From contig DAOUEN010000093.1 in assembly GCA_034430415.1 (NCBI GenBank), forward strand, positions 1 to 49,860: a stretch of DNA of 49,860 nt. Reading direction: 5' to 3'. A program made the translations under genes and the position numbers. This DNA is from JADFUZ01 sp034430415 (GTDB taxonomy: Bacteria; Chloroflexota; Dehalococcoidia; GIF9; AB-539-J10). The notes beneath the pieces were generated by a model. That model made no database searches, was not told the origin of the DNA, and saw only the letters and a program-made list of their open reading frames with translations. Positions 32,212-41,482 of the stretch are shown here, piece by piece; the stretch's first letter is position 1; each line of letters opens with the position of its first letter.

Positions 32212-33273
32212 ATGACCAAGAGTATGATAGCCGTGGCGTTGAGCGGAGGGGTGGATTCCGCCGTTGCCGCCTCGTTGCTCAAGGACGCTGGCCATGAAGT
32301 CGAAGGAATACACATGCAGCTCTGGGACTCGCCTACGTCCCAGTACCAGCAACGCCAGGCCGAAGCTCTTTGCAGCAGCCTGGGTATCCCCTTCCAGTCA
32401 GTAGACCTGAGAGGGGAATTTGACCGCCGCGTCGTCGAATATTTCTGCCAGGAATACCAGAGAGGCCGGACTCCCAATCCCTGCGTCACCTGCAACCGGC
32501 ACATCAAGTTCGGCATCCTTCTCGACAGGGTCCTATCCGCAGGAGCAGACTATCTGGCCACGGGGCATTATGCCAGAGTGGAGCACTCGAATGATGGGTA
32601 TCGCCTGCTCAAGGCAATAGATGCGAGCAAAGACCAGTCCTATTTCCTCCATACTCTGACTCAGGAGAGGCTGGCGCATATCCTTTTCCCTCTGGGCAAC
32701 CATCTCAAGCATGAGGTCGAGGCGATAGCAGCCAGAAAAGGATTCCCTGTAGCCAGGCCCAGCCGCGATATCTGCTTCATTTCCCAGAGAAACTGCCGCG
32801 CTTTCCTGAAGCACCATTCCACAGGTTCTCCCGGGGAGATCGTGGATACCCGGGGAGAAGTACTGGGTCACCACCAAGGGACGGGATGTTGCACTATCGG
32901 GCAGAGGCACGGCCTAGGAGTAGCCACAGGCAGGCCCCTCTACGTCACCGGGATAGAGCCTGAGCGCAATAGGATTGTGCTCGGCAGCGAACAGCAGCTC
33001 TACAGCCAGACAGTTGCCGTCGCAGAGCTTGGCTGGGTAGCGGGCAAGCCTCCGCTCGCACATGGCTCCATGGCCGGCAAGATACGCTACAGGTCTCGAG
33101 AGGCAGAAGCCAGTCTGTTAATAGGGCGAGACCACACCGAGGCCCGCTTCGCTAGGCCGCAGCGGGCGGTTACCCCGGGCCAAGCTATCGTATTCTACAG
33201 AGGAGACGAAGTACTGGGAGGAGGCGTAATCGAAAGCTCAGAGCCACTAGGTGAAAATGAAAAGAGGAAATAG
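32212..33273 (+). CDS. mnmA: tRNA-specific 2-thiouridylase
   Basis: The 353-aa product puts sulfur on U34 of tRNA Lys, Glu and Gln. IAVALSGGVDSAVAA is the PP-loop. The catalytic Cys lies in RTPNPCVTCNRHIKFG, and the second, persulfide, Cys in GTGCCTIGQRHGLGV. DQSYFLHTL and PVARPSRDICFI are further family markers. The start is ATG 32212; an internal ATG at 32224 is possible. The frame is open from 32188, but the -10 box at 32194 excludes that start. Its end overlaps rnhB by 23 bases. Confidence 0.95.
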   Translation: MTKSMIAVALSGGVDSAVAASLLKDAGHEVEGIHMQLWDSPTSQYQQRQAEALCSSLGIPFQSVDLRGEFDRRVVEYFCQEYQRGRTPNPCVTCNRHIKFGILLDRVLSAGADYLATGHYARVEHSNDGYRLLKAIDASKDQSYFLHTLTQERLAHILFPLGNHLKHEVEAIAARKGFPVARPSRDICFISQRNCRAFLKHHSTGSPGEIVDTRGEVLGHHQGTGCCTIGQRHGLGVATGRPLYVTGIEPERNRIVLGSEQQLYSQTVAVAELGWVAGKPPLAHGSMAGKIRYRSREAEASLLIGRDHTEARFARPQRAVTPGQAIVFYRGDEVLGGGVIESSEPLGENEKRK

Positions 33274-33925
33274 GTCAGAGCCTCCCAATCTTGACCAAGA
33301 AAACGAGCTCAGGCTTCAGGGATATGAACTCATCGCCGGCATTGACGAAGCAGGAAGGGGAGCCCTCGCGGGGCCCGTGGTGGCAGCCGCCGTCATTCTG
33401 CCCAGTCGCGACCACCCCACCTGGCTCGGGCTTGTTCGGGACAGCAAGCAGCTAAGCCCAGGGAAACGTCAGCTCCTCTTCGACTTGATCAGCAAAGAGG
33501 CGGTGGCTGTGGGTGTGGGCAGCATCGGGGCTCAAGTGATTGATTCCATAAACATCCTCGAAGCAACCAAGGTGGCCATGACCAGGGCTGTGGAAAACCT
33601 GCACAGACGGCCAAGTTTCCTCCTGATCGACAGCATCACTCTACCCCAATGCCCGACGCCGCAGAGAGGCATAAACGGAGGCGACAGACGGTGCACCTCG
33701 ATCGCCTGCGCCTCCATTGTAGCCAAGGTCACCAGGGACCATATCATGGAGGAGTTCGGCGAAGCCTACCCCGGCTACGGATTCGCCCGACACAAGGGAT
33801 ACGGTACGTGGGGGCATATCCTCAGCCTCGAGCGGCAGGGCCCATCACCAGTTCACCGCCTCTCTTTTGCCCCGGTGAGGAGGCTTGGCGCCAGCCAGTT
33901 CCCCTGTCGCAGTGAAGAGAAATAA
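33251..33925 (+). CDS. rnhB: ribonuclease HII
   Basis: The 224-aa product cleaves RNA in RNA-DNA hybrids and single ribonucleotides in DNA. IAGIDEAGRGALAGPVVAAA carries the first Asp-Glu pair, VRDSKQLSPGKR the substrate loop, FLLIDSITLP the third Asp, and ASIVAKVTRDHIM the fourth. The start is GTG 33251 or ATG 33257, both inside the end of mnmA; neither has a well-placed ribosome site. yraN follows after 18 bases. Confidence 0.95.
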   Translation: MKMKRGNRSEPPNLDQENELRLQGYELIAGIDEAGRGALAGPVVAAAVILPSRDHPTWLGLVRDSKQLSPGKRQLLFDLISKEAVAVGVGSIGAQVIDSINILEATKVAMTRAVENLHRRPSFLLIDSITLPQCPTPQRGINGGDRRCTSIACASIVAKVTRDHIMEEFGEAYPGYGFARHKGYGTWGHILSLERQGPSPVHRLSFAPVRRLGASQFPCRSEEK

Positions 33926-33943
33926 CCGAGAAGATGACCTGAG

Positions 33944-34315
33944 ATGCGCATGGAGCGTCAAGAGATAGGAAGACTGGGAGAGAAACTGGCTCTCAGACAC
34001 CTAAAAAAGAGGGGGTACCGCATCCTCGACAGGAACTTCCGCTGCCGCAGAGGGGAAATCGACATCGTGGCAACACAGAAGGACTACCTCGTATTTGTCG
34101 AGGTCCGCACCAAGACTACTGCGGCCTTCGGTACTCCAGAAGAATCCATAACGCAAACAAAGAAAGAGCATCTTATTGCCACGGCGTTGACCTACATCAG
34201 CGAGCGTCAGAAGCTACCGCCACTATGGCGAATAGACGTTGTAGCCATAGAGCTCGACCAGAAAGGCAAAAGCAAACGCATCGAGATCATAGAGAATGCC
34301 GTAGGCGGCTCCTAG
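33944..34315 (+). CDS. yraN: YraN/UPF0102 family endonuclease-like protein
   Basis: The 123-aa product matches UPF0102: RQEIGRLGEKLALRHLKKRG, then YRILDRNFRCRRGEIDIVA and YLVFVEVRTK. These give the D-ExK core of a restriction-endonuclease-like fold, although activity is not established for the family. It is commonly found next to rnhB, as here. The start is ATG 33944 or 33950; no clear ribosome site is present, so coupling to rnhB is likely. Confidence 0.93.
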   Translation: MRMERQEIGRLGEKLALRHLKKRGYRILDRNFRCRRGEIDIVATQKDYLVFVEVRTKTTAAFGTPEESITQTKKEHLIATALTYISERQKLPPLWRIDVVAIELDQKGKSKRIEIIENAVGGS

Positions 34316-34321
34316 GACTGC

Positions 34322-34327
34322 TATAAT
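34322..34327 (+). promoter_or_regulatory. -10 box of the 2-hydroxyacid dehydrogenase gene
   Basis: A perfect TATAAT lies six bases after the yraN stop. Unlike the near-leaderless genes of the window, this gene has a 31-base spacing to its GTG and a strong AAGGAGGG ribosome site. No clear -35 box is visible. Confidence 0.4.
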
Positions 34328-34358
34328 ACGTCTGCAAGCAACTAGAAGGAGGGTCCCC

Positions 34359-35309
34359 GTGAAAGTATTTATCTCATACAGATTCCCGGAGGCAGCGCTG
34401 GCAAGAATCAAAGAGAAGTTCGATGTGTCGGTAAACCAGGAGGAGAGACTGTTGTCCAAGGAGGAGCTCTCAGCCAGGGTGGCCGACGTGGATGCTCTGG
34501 TCTGTTTGGGCAACAGGGTGGACAGGGACGTGATAGACGCAGGCAAGAAGCTCAAGATAGTAGCCAACTACGGCGTGGGGTATAACAACATAGACGCGGA
34601 ATACGCCGCCAAGAAACAGGTGATGGTAACAAACACGCCAGGAGTCCTGACGGAGACCACTGCCGACCTCACCTGGGCCATTCTTATGGCGATTGCCAGA
34701 AGGATAGTAGAGGCCGACCGTTTCACCAAGTCAGGGAGGTTTGCCGGATTCGACCCCTACAGGCTTCTGGGCACGGATGTTCACGGAAAGACCCTGGGTA
34801 TTGTGGGGCTCGGCCGGATCGGTCAGGCGGTGGCCAAGAGGTCTCTGGGCTTCGATATGAAGGTGCTGTATTTCGCTGTGCGGCGGAAAGACCAAGAGAC
34901 AGAACAGCGCTACGGGGCGACATACGTTGCCCTGGATACCCTGCTGAGGGAGTCTGACTTCGTCACACTGCACGTGCCCCTGATGGACTCGACCCATCAC
35001 CTCATCGGCAAGGACAAACTTGCCTTGATGAAGCCAACAGCCTTCCTCATCAACGCCTCTCGAGGAGCGGTGGTTGACGAGCAAGCGCTGGTTCAGGTTC
35101 TCAAGGAGAGAAAGATCGCCGGAGCGGCACTGGACGTCTACGAGAAGGAGCCGCAGCTGTCTCCCGGCTTGTCTGAGCTGGATAACGTTGTTCTGATTCC
35201 GCATCTGGGCAGCGCCACCCAGCAGACGCGGAATGCGATGGCAGAGATAGTTGCGAACAACGTCATCGCCGCATTGCAGGGCGAACCCCCTCCAAATCTT
35301 GTCAACTAG
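34359..35309 (+). CDS. D-2-hydroxyacid dehydrogenase (glyoxylate reductase-like)
   Basis: The 316-aa product reduces a 2-oxoacid such as glyoxylate or hydroxypyruvate with NAD(P)H, or runs in reverse. ANYGVGYNNIDAEYA is the substrate loop, LGIVGLGRIGQAVAKR the dinucleotide loop. The catalytic triad is Arg in LINASRGAVVDE, Glu in LDVYEKEP and His in LIPHLGSAT. The length fits GyaR-type enzymes; the absence of an ACT domain argues against SerA. It starts at GTG 34359 after AAGGAGGG. No serine-pathway gene is adjacent. Confidence 0.93.
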   Translation: MKVFISYRFPEAALARIKEKFDVSVNQEERLLSKEELSARVADVDALVCLGNRVDRDVIDAGKKLKIVANYGVGYNNIDAEYAAKKQVMVTNTPGVLTETTADLTWAILMAIARRIVEADRFTKSGRFAGFDPYRLLGTDVHGKTLGIVGLGRIGQAVAKRSLGFDMKVLYFAVRRKDQETEQRYGATYVALDTLLRESDFVTLHVPLMDSTHHLIGKDKLALMKPTAFLINASRGAVVDEQALVQVLKERKIAGAALDVYEKEPQLSPGLSELDNVVLIPHLGSATQQTRNAMAEIVANNVIAALQGEPPPNLVN

Positions 35310-35345
35310 CGGGGACTCCTGCTGGATCGGGGGAATCTAGGGCCG

Positions 35346-37055
35346 TCAGGCTGTCTTTGTCTTTGCCTCTGCTTCCAATCCCAGTTCCTTGATGGCCGTC
35401 TGCCTCATCTTGAACTTCTGAATCTTGCCGGTGACGGTCATGGGGAAGTCGGCGACGAACTTGACGTACCTGGGAATCTTGTAGTGAGCGATCCCTCCCT
35501 TGCAGAATTCCCTTATCTCCTCCGTGGTAGCGCTCTCCCCTTCCTTCAACTGAATCCAGGCCTGCAATTCCTCGCCGTACTTCTTGTCCGGGACACCAAT
35601 CACCTGGGCGTTCTTGACCTTGGGATGGGTGAAGAGGAACTCTTCAATTTCCCTGGGATAGATGTTCTCTCCTCCCCGGATGACCATTTCCTTTGCCCTT
35701 CCGGTGATCCTACAATAACCTCTTTCATCCATGGTGGCCAGGTCGCCGCTGTGCAACCAGCCTGCCTTGTCAATCACTTCAGCCGTGCCCTGGGGGTTGT
35801 TGTAGTAGCCTCTCATGATATTGTACCCTCTATAGCAGATCTCGCCCTGTTCACCACACGGCACAACCCTCCCGGTATTTCCATCAACTATCTTTATCTC
35901 AACGAATGGCAAAGGCGGGCCCACAGTTGAAGTGCGGTCCTCCAGTGAGGCATCGGCCGGAGTCTGAGTCGCCACCGGAGAGGCTTCCGTTTCCCCGTAT
36001 GCTATGGCTATTTCGCTGGCATGCATGAGGTCAATGACCTTCCTCATCACCTCCACAGGACAGGGCGCACCAGCCATAAGGCCAGTTCTCAAGCTGCTCA
36101 GGTCAAATTGCCCCAATTGAGGATGCTCCAGTTCAGCAATGAACATGGTGGGCACGCCATGAAGCGCAGTGCATCTCTCCTTCTCCACTGCCTGCAACGT
36201 AGCCAGAGGATCGAAGCTCTCAGAAGGAAGAACCATAGTAGCGCCGTGAGTGACGCAGGCAAGGTTCGACAGCACCATGCCGAAGCAATGGTAGAAAGGA
36301 ACCGGGATACACAGCCTGTCGTTATCAGCAAGTCTCAGTCCCTCACCGACGAAATACCCATTATTGAGGATGTTGTGATGGGTGAGAGATGCCCCCTTGG
36401 GCAGGCCCGTGGTGCCCGAGGTATACTGGATATTTATCACGTCATCAAAATCAAGATGCCGCTGCCTTTGCATCAGCTCTTCCTCCGAGACCTCTTCGCC
36501 CAGCCTCATGAACTCCGACCACGTGAACATCCCGGGATGTGAGCTATCGCCGATAAGCACGACGTTTCTCAGGGTAGGCAAGCTCTTCGCGTTGAGCCGT
36601 CCCGGCTTCGAGTCCTTGATTTCGGGGCAGACTTCACCGAACATGGCGATGTAGTCAGAGGTCTTGAAGCGCTCGATAAGCACCAAGCTGCCTGACTCCG
36701 AGTCCGCCAAAGCGTGTTCAAGCTCGTGTGCTCGATAAGCGGGATTGATGTTGACCAGCACCGCGCCAATCATAGCTGTGGAGAACTGCACTATCACCCA
36801 TTCGGGATAGTTGGTGGCCCAGATCCCCACCCGATCCCCGCTCTCGACCCCCAGTCCCATGAAGCTCCTGGCCGCCCTCCTGCAAATGTCCCTGAATTCC
36901 CGGTAGGTCCACCTCCGGCCACTCGGCACATCGACCAGAGCTTCGTCGTCCGGGAATCGCGCCGTCGTCTGGTCAAGAAGGTCAGGAATCGTCAGGCCCA
37001 GCAGGGGAGTTTTCGAGCCGGTGTAGGCATAGCTTGGCTTCCCTGAGTCAGTCAC
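35346..37055 (-). CDS. AMP-forming acyl-CoA synthetase
   Basis: The 569-aa product activates a carboxylic acid to its CoA ester through an acyl-adenylate. INIQYTSGTTGLPKGASLTH is the P-loop motif, IAYGETEASPV the adenylate loop, and GWLHSGDLATMDERGYCRIT plus GRAKEMVIRGGENIYPREIE the hinge. The catalytic Lys lies in MTVTGKIQKFKM. The sequence resembles medium/long-chain fatty-acid ligases (FadD3/AcsF type), but the acid cannot be named. The start is GTG 37055, after AAAGGAGGTGG; the frame is open to 37115. It lies 77 bases after serS on the same strand and may be the last gene of the lysS-serS operon. Confidence 0.93.
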   Translation of the reverse strand: MTDSGKPSYAYTGSKTPLLGLTIPDLLDQTTARFPDDEALVDVPSGRRWTYREFRDICRRAARSFMGLGVESGDRVGIWATNYPEWVIVQFSTAMIGAVLVNINPAYRAHELEHALADSESGSLVLIERFKTSDYIAMFGEVCPEIKDSKPGRLNAKSLPTLRNVVLIGDSSHPGMFTWSEFMRLGEEVSEEELMQRQRHLDFDDVINIQYTSGTTGLPKGASLTHHNILNNGYFVGEGLRLADNDRLCIPVPFYHCFGMVLSNLACVTHGATMVLPSESFDPLATLQAVEKERCTALHGVPTMFIAELEHPQLGQFDLSSLRTGLMAGAPCPVEVMRKVIDLMHASEIAIAYGETEASPVATQTPADASLEDRTSTVGPPLPFVEIKIVDGNTGRVVPCGEQGEICYRGYNIMRGYYNNPQGTAEVIDKAGWLHSGDLATMDERGYCRITGRAKEMVIRGGENIYPREIEEFLFTHPKVKNAQVIGVPDKKYGEELQAWIQLKEGESATTEEIREFCKGGIAHYKIPRYVKFVADFPMTVTGKIQKFKMRQTAIKELGLEAEAKTKTA

Positions 37056-37132
37056 GTTCCCACCTCCTTTCAACTCACACAAGTCGACACAGCCAGGGCA
37101 GCCAGAGCCTGCCACCAGCCTGGCGACAATCC

Positions 37133-38377
37133 TCAGTTCACGTAAGACCGAAGCGCCTCAGGCACCAATACCGTGCCATCGGGTTGCTGGTAGTTCTCAA
37201 GGACGGCAATAAGGACACGTGGTAGGGCCAGGCCTGACCCGTTGAGCGTATGAACAAAACGCGGTCTGGCCCCCGGCTCGGGGCGATACCGGATATTGGC
37301 TCTCCTCGCTTGAAAGTCGCCGCAATTGCTACAGGAGCTAACCTCGAGCCACTCCCCACACCCCGGAGCCCACATTTCAATGTCATATGTCTTGCAGGCA
37401 GCAAATCCCAGGTCGCCGGTGCAAAGCTGGACCACGCGATAGGGTATCGCCAACTTACGGCAAACATCCTCAGCAGCAAGCAGCAACTTCTCCAGTTCCT
37501 CATCGGATGTCTCCGGCTCAGTGAACTTGTACAGTTCCACCTTGTCAAACTGGTGACCTCTCTTGATACCGCGGGTGTCCTTCCCTGCAGCCAACTTCTC
37601 CCGACGGAAGCACGCGCTGTAGGCAACATAGTAAAGAGGCAGTTCCCTGGCATCCAGTATCTCGTCACGATGGAGGTTGGTCAAAGGGACTTCTGCTGTA
37701 GGTATGAACCAGAAATCGTCCTCGTCGTCATGGTAGAGGTTGTCAGCGAATTTGGGCAGATTACCTGAGCCTATCATACACTCGCGCTTCACCATGAACG
37801 GAAGATAGACTTCCTTGTGACCATGCTCCTTGACATGCAGATCGAGCATGAAAGAAATGAGTGCCCGCTGGAGACGTGATCCCAGCCCTTTGAGCACGTA
37901 GAATCTGCTTCCCGACAGCTTCGCACCTGCGGCAAAATCTATGATACCCAGCTTCTCACCCAGTTCCCAGTGCGGCAGCGGCTCGAAGGAGAAGCTCTTG
38001 GGCTCACCCCACGTGTGCACGATGATATTGTCGCTCGAATCTTCTCCCAGGGGCACGCTCGGGTGGGGGATATTTGGTAGTCCCAGCAACAAGGTGTCAA
38101 GGTTAGCCTTGGCCTCCCTGGTCTCCTGCTGTAGTGACGAGACTTCCTCGCCCAACTGGCGCATCTCGGCAATAAGCTCAGGCGGTCTCTCTTTGGCCCT
38201 GCCCAGTTGCCTGCTCGTCTCATTGTGCCGAGCCCGCAGTTCCTCCATCCGACGCAGTACCTTCAGATACTGCCCGTCAGCCCGAAGAATAGCTCCCAGA
38301 GCAGAGGTCTCCCCTCTTTTCTCCATTGCCTCACGGAAAAGATCCGGGGCTTCACGAATGAGCTTGATATCAATCAT
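37133..38377 (-). CDS. serS: seryl-tRNA synthetase
   Basis: The 414-aa product charges tRNA-Ser. The N-terminal MIDIKLIREAPDLFREAMEKR leads into a long antiparallel coiled coil (residues about 25-105). FYVLKGLGSRLQRALISFML, motif 2 ACFRREKLAAGKDTRGIKRG and motif 3 NGSGLALPRVLIAVLENYQ are visible. The length is typical. The ATG overlaps the lysS stop by eight bases, and AGGTGA precedes it inside lysS, so the two synthetases are translationally coupled. There is no T-box upstream. Confidence 0.97.
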   Translation of the reverse strand: MIDIKLIREAPDLFREAMEKRGETSALGAILRADGQYLKVLRRMEELRARHNETSRQLGRAKERPPELIAEMRQLGEEVSSLQQETREAKANLDTLLLGLPNIPHPSVPLGEDSSDNIIVHTWGEPKSFSFEPLPHWELGEKLGIIDFAAGAKLSGSRFYVLKGLGSRLQRALISFMLDLHVKEHGHKEVYLPFMVKRECMIGSGNLPKFADNLYHDDEDDFWFIPTAEVPLTNLHRDEILDARELPLYYVAYSACFRREKLAAGKDTRGIKRGHQFDKVELYKFTEPETSDEELEKLLLAAEDVCRKLAIPYRVVQLCTGDLGFAACKTYDIEMWAPGCGEWLEVSSCSNCGDFQARRANIRYRPEPGARPRFVHTLNGSGLALPRVLIAVLENYQQPDGTVLVPEALRSYVN

Positions 38378-39842
38378 CTGGCTTCACCTTCAACTGGGGA
38401 AATAGTATAACTTCGCGAAGTGATTGCTGGCCGGTGAGCAGCATCACCAGGCGGTCGATCCCCACTCCCAGGCCACCAGTGGGCGGCATGCCATATTCCA
38501 GCGCCTGGAGGAAGTCCTCGTCAGCAATCTCGACCTCCTCATCCCCGACTCGCTCCCTTAGCTGCTGCTGAAACCTCTCCCTTTGTTCCACGGGGTCATT
38601 GAGCTCGGTGAAAGCATTGGCAACTTCAATTCCGTTGACGAAGGCCTCAAACCTCTCCGCCAGACGCTCATCGTCCCTTTTCCTCTTGGCCAAAGGCGAC
38701 ATATCCACAGGGTAATCAAGAAGAAAGGTCGGCCGAATGAGATCTGGCTCGACGAAAGAAGACAGCAGTTCATCTATGAGCCTCCCTCTGCCCTTGGCCG
38801 CATCGACCTCCATGCCCGCCTCCCCCATTCGTGACCGCAGGGAAGCGGTATCAGGGTAGTCTTCGAAGTCGATGTCACAATAGCTCTTGATAGTCTGGCG
38901 CAGATAGCGTCTTTGCCAGGGAGGAGCAAGGTCGATTTCCTTTCCTCCGCAGACGATCATGGTGCTGCCCGTAATCTCACGAGCAACACTGGAGACCATC
39001 TCTTCGACCAGATTCATCATGTCATTGTAGTCGGCATAGGCCTGATAGCACTCCAGCAGTGTGAACTCGGGATTATGTCTTACCGAAATTCCTTCGTTGC
39101 GGAAGACACGTCCTATCTCGTAGACCCTGTCAAAGCCACCCACCACGAGCTTCTTGAGAGGAAGCTCGAGTGCAATGCGCAGGTAAAGGTCTTCATCCAG
39201 CGCGTTGTGATGGGTGACAAAGGGACGCGCCAGAGCTCCTCCTGCCTGCGATTGGAGCACCGGCGTCTCCACCTCCACAAACCCCCGCGCGTTGAGGAAA
39301 CTCCTGACTGCGGCAGTAATCCTGCTGCGCACGCGGAACATGCTCCTGGCTTCCTCGCTGGCTATCAGATCAAGATACCTCTGCCGGTAGCGTTTCTCCA
39401 CATCAGCCAGTCCATGCCATTTCTCCGGCAGGGGGCGGAGAGACTTGCACAGCATGGTGAAGTCGGACGCCTCAAGGGTGATTTCTCCAGCCCTCGTTCG
39501 GAAGAGCTTGCCCTCCACCCCTATTACGTCACCGATATCGATCTCCTGAAGGAACTCATAGCTCTCGTCGCCCAGAAGGTCACGCCGAAAACAGAGCTGT
39601 ATCTTGCCCGACCCATCGCGGATATCGAGAAAGGCCATCTTGCCCATCCTGCGCTTGGCCACAACACGACCGGCAAGGGACATAGACTGCGGGTTCTCCC
39701 CCTGTCGCCCAAAGAGCGCTACGGCATCCGCGCTGGTATGACTGGGGTAATAGGAGTGCGGGTAGGGATTCACTCCTTTGGAGCGAATCCTTTTCAGGCT
39801 GTTCAAGCGCTGCTCGGTTACGCGCTCCAACCTTGAAGTCAC
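38370..39842 (-). CDS. lysS: lysyl-tRNA synthetase, class II
   Basis: The 490-aa product charges tRNA-Lys. The N-terminal OB domain reads SLAGRVVAKRRMGKMAFLDI and RDGSGKIQLC. Motif 1 is in FVEVETPVLQSQAGGALARP, motif 2 in GRVFRNEGISVRHNPEFTLL, and motif 3 in GGLGVGIDRLVMLLTG. It starts at GTG 39842, directly after the DUF2007 gene, with GGGAAAG upstream. It is the second gene of the DUF2007-lysS-serS run. Confidence 0.97.
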   Translation of the reverse strand: MTSRLERVTEQRLNSLKRIRSKGVNPYPHSYYPSHTSADAVALFGRQGENPQSMSLAGRVVAKRRMGKMAFLDIRDGSGKIQLCFRRDLLGDESYEFLQEIDIGDVIGVEGKLFRTRAGEITLEASDFTMLCKSLRPLPEKWHGLADVEKRYRQRYLDLIASEEARSMFRVRSRITAAVRSFLNARGFVEVETPVLQSQAGGALARPFVTHHNALDEDLYLRIALELPLKKLVVGGFDRVYEIGRVFRNEGISVRHNPEFTLLECYQAYADYNDMMNLVEEMVSSVAREITGSTMIVCGGKEIDLAPPWQRRYLRQTIKSYCDIDFEDYPDTASLRSRMGEAGMEVDAAKGRGRLIDELLSSFVEPDLIRPTFLLDYPVDMSPLAKRKRDDERLAERFEAFVNGIEVANAFTELNDPVEQRERFQQQLRERVGDEEVEIADEDFLQALEYGMPPTGGLGVGIDRLVMLLTGQQSLREVILFPQLKVKPDD

Positions 39843-39845
39843 AGG

Positions 39846-40061
39846 TTACTTTCCCAGGATATCCCTGGCCCTTGTAGCCAAATGCTCGGGCACCATTATC
39901 TTCACCTCGCCCAAGCCATCTACGGTAAGCCCATAGACCAAGCCAGCACTCTCATAGCTCAAGAGGACCGGGATGCCCTCGCTTTCCAACCTCCCCTGTA
40001 TTACTTGTGCCTCTATCTGCTGGGCAGTACGGACGGTAACGAATTGGTCTTTCGCAGACAT
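39846..40061 (-). CDS. DUF2007 small protein
   Basis: The 71-aa product fits DUF2007, a ferredoxin-like fold sometimes called a putative signal-transducing protein: FVTVRTAQQIEAQVIQGRLE, then SEGIPVLLSYES and EVKIMVPEHLATRARDIL. Its function is unknown. It is the first gene of the lysS-serS operon, three bases upstream of the lysS GTG. A promoter lies at 40079-40107. A purine-rich GAAGG stretch precedes the ATG. Confidence 0.88.
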   Translation of the reverse strand: MSAKDQFVTVRTAQQIEAQVIQGRLESEGIPVLLSYESAGLVYGLTVDGLGEVKIMVPEHLATRARDILGK

Positions 40062-40078
40062 GTGCCCCAGCCTTCGCT

Positions 40079-40107
40079 ATTCTAACAGAAACCTATCTCC
40101 CATCCAA
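40079..40107 (-). promoter_or_regulatory. promoter of the DUF2007-lysS-serS operon
   Basis: On the minus strand TTGGAT (40102-40107), 17 bases, TAGAAT (40079-40084). The -10 box is the same TAGAAT seen before ilvE and speD. It ends 17 bases before the ATG. Confidence 0.5.
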
Positions 40108-40220
40108 AGCGGCACGCCTCTCCCGGAAACGGACTATCGCCGTTACAGCTTGACAATGACACATCCTTATGTTGAACTTAGCCGCAGGCGACTCAAGAGA
40201 GGAGGAGGGCAAATCGAGAG

Positions 40221-41300
40221 ATGAAAGTAGCTGCAGTTCAGGCGGCGCCTGCGTACCCAATAGACAAACAGGCTTCTCTGGATAAGGTATGCGCGCTCAT
40301 TGCAGAGGCAGGGAGGGAAGGGGCAAGATTGGTTGTATTGCCTGAGACTTTCCTGCCCGCTTATCCGAACTGGTCCATCGATCTGAGCAACCCTCGAGAA
40401 TGGACTAGAAACCTTCTCCAATTGACGAGAAACTCAGTCCAGGTCCCCGGAGATGACCTCGGCAGGGTCGCCGAAGCGGTACAGAAGGCGGGGGCGTATG
40501 TCTGCCTGGGCGTAAACGAATGCGTTCCCCGATACGAGGGGATGTTGTTCAACTCGCTGGTCTTTTTCGCTCCCGACGGTCGCATAATTGGAAAACACCG
40601 CAAGCTCACGCCATCGAACCGCGAAAGGTGCTTCTGGGCCAGGGGCGATGGAACGACTCTCCGGGTATACGATACGCAAGTCGGCAGAGTAGGCGGGCTC
40701 ATTTGCTACGAACATCTCCAGCCACTGTGGAAATACATGCTCGGCTGCCAGGGTGAACAGATACACTGCGCCTGCTGGCCGGGATGGCCAAGCTTTCCAA
40801 GCGGAAGAAGCAACAAATCCATCATTGATGTGGCCTCACGAGCGTACGCCCTGGAGAACCAGTGCTTCGTGGTAGTGTCCTCGATCTATGCAGCACCGGA
40901 GTTGGCAGCCAAAGCCAACCTGGGAAACGCCAGCTGGACCTTCTTCGGCGGAAGCGGCATCATCAACCCGGAAGGCGAATACATATCCGGCCCGGTCTAC
41001 GACAGAGAGACGATTGTCTACGGAGAAATAGACCTGGAGCAGATTGTGCTGAGAAAGGCTGCCGTGGACGTGAGTGGCAAAGACAACCGGTGGGACATCA
41101 TGCGTGTCGAGACAAACGCGCAACCTTATGTGCCATTCACCGGGACATTCGGCACCCGGTTATGGGAGGAAATGCAGGGTGAGGTGTCCCCTCAGGCCGA
41201 CGACCACCAAGCCGGGATTCCAGAGCTCCTGGCCAGGGTAAGAGAACTCGAGGGAAAGACCGGGCTTGCCAGAGAGAACCCAGCCCCCGAGAACGACTAG
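40221..41300 (+). CDS. nitrilase
   Basis: The 359-aa product belongs to the true nitrilase branch of the carbon-nitrogen hydrolases, which turn nitriles into acids and ammonia. The catalytic triad is Glu in LVVLPETFLPAYPNW, Lys in IGKHRKLTPSNRE and Cys in VGGLICYEHLQPLWKYMLG (here GGLICYEHL). CWPGWPSF and RAYALENQCFVV fit the aryl/aliphatic nitrilase group rather than N-carbamoylputrescine amidase, despite the neighbouring polyamine genes. AGGAGGAGG lies 13 bases before the ATG. A TTGACA at 40150-40155 lacks a good -10 partner. Confidence 0.92.
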   Translation: MKVAAVQAAPAYPIDKQASLDKVCALIAEAGREGARLVVLPETFLPAYPNWSIDLSNPREWTRNLLQLTRNSVQVPGDDLGRVAEAVQKAGAYVCLGVNECVPRYEGMLFNSLVFFAPDGRIIGKHRKLTPSNRERCFWARGDGTTLRVYDTQVGRVGGLICYEHLQPLWKYMLGCQGEQIHCACWPGWPSFPSGRSNKSIIDVASRAYALENQCFVVVSSIYAAPELAAKANLGNASWTFFGGSGIINPEGEYISGPVYDRETIVYGEIDLEQIVLRKAAVDVSGKDNRWDIMRVETNAQPYVPFTGTFGTRLWEEMQGEVSPQADDHQAGIPELLARVRELEGKTGLARENPAPEND

Positions 41301-41395
41301 CTCACCTGCCCGCAGGTCCTGCCGCAGCCCCAATATCCTGCCACAAAGGCCGCAATCGGTGCCCGACCCACTCCCTTCCTTCCACCAGCAGAGCC

Positions 41396-41424
41396 TTGAC
41401 CCTAAGGGGCGCAGAATATAGAAT
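41396..41424 (+). promoter_or_regulatory. promoter of speD-speE
   Basis: TTGACC (41396-41401), 17 bases, TAGAAT (41419-41424): ten of 12 consensus positions. Transcription should start near 41431, giving a leader of about 52 bases to the TTG start. The remaining bases 41301-41395 show nothing else. Confidence 0.65.
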
Positions 41425-41482
41425 CTGCTTGCCGCCCAAAGATCCCGATGCCGGACACAATTTCTGAAGGAGGGAAGGTGAT

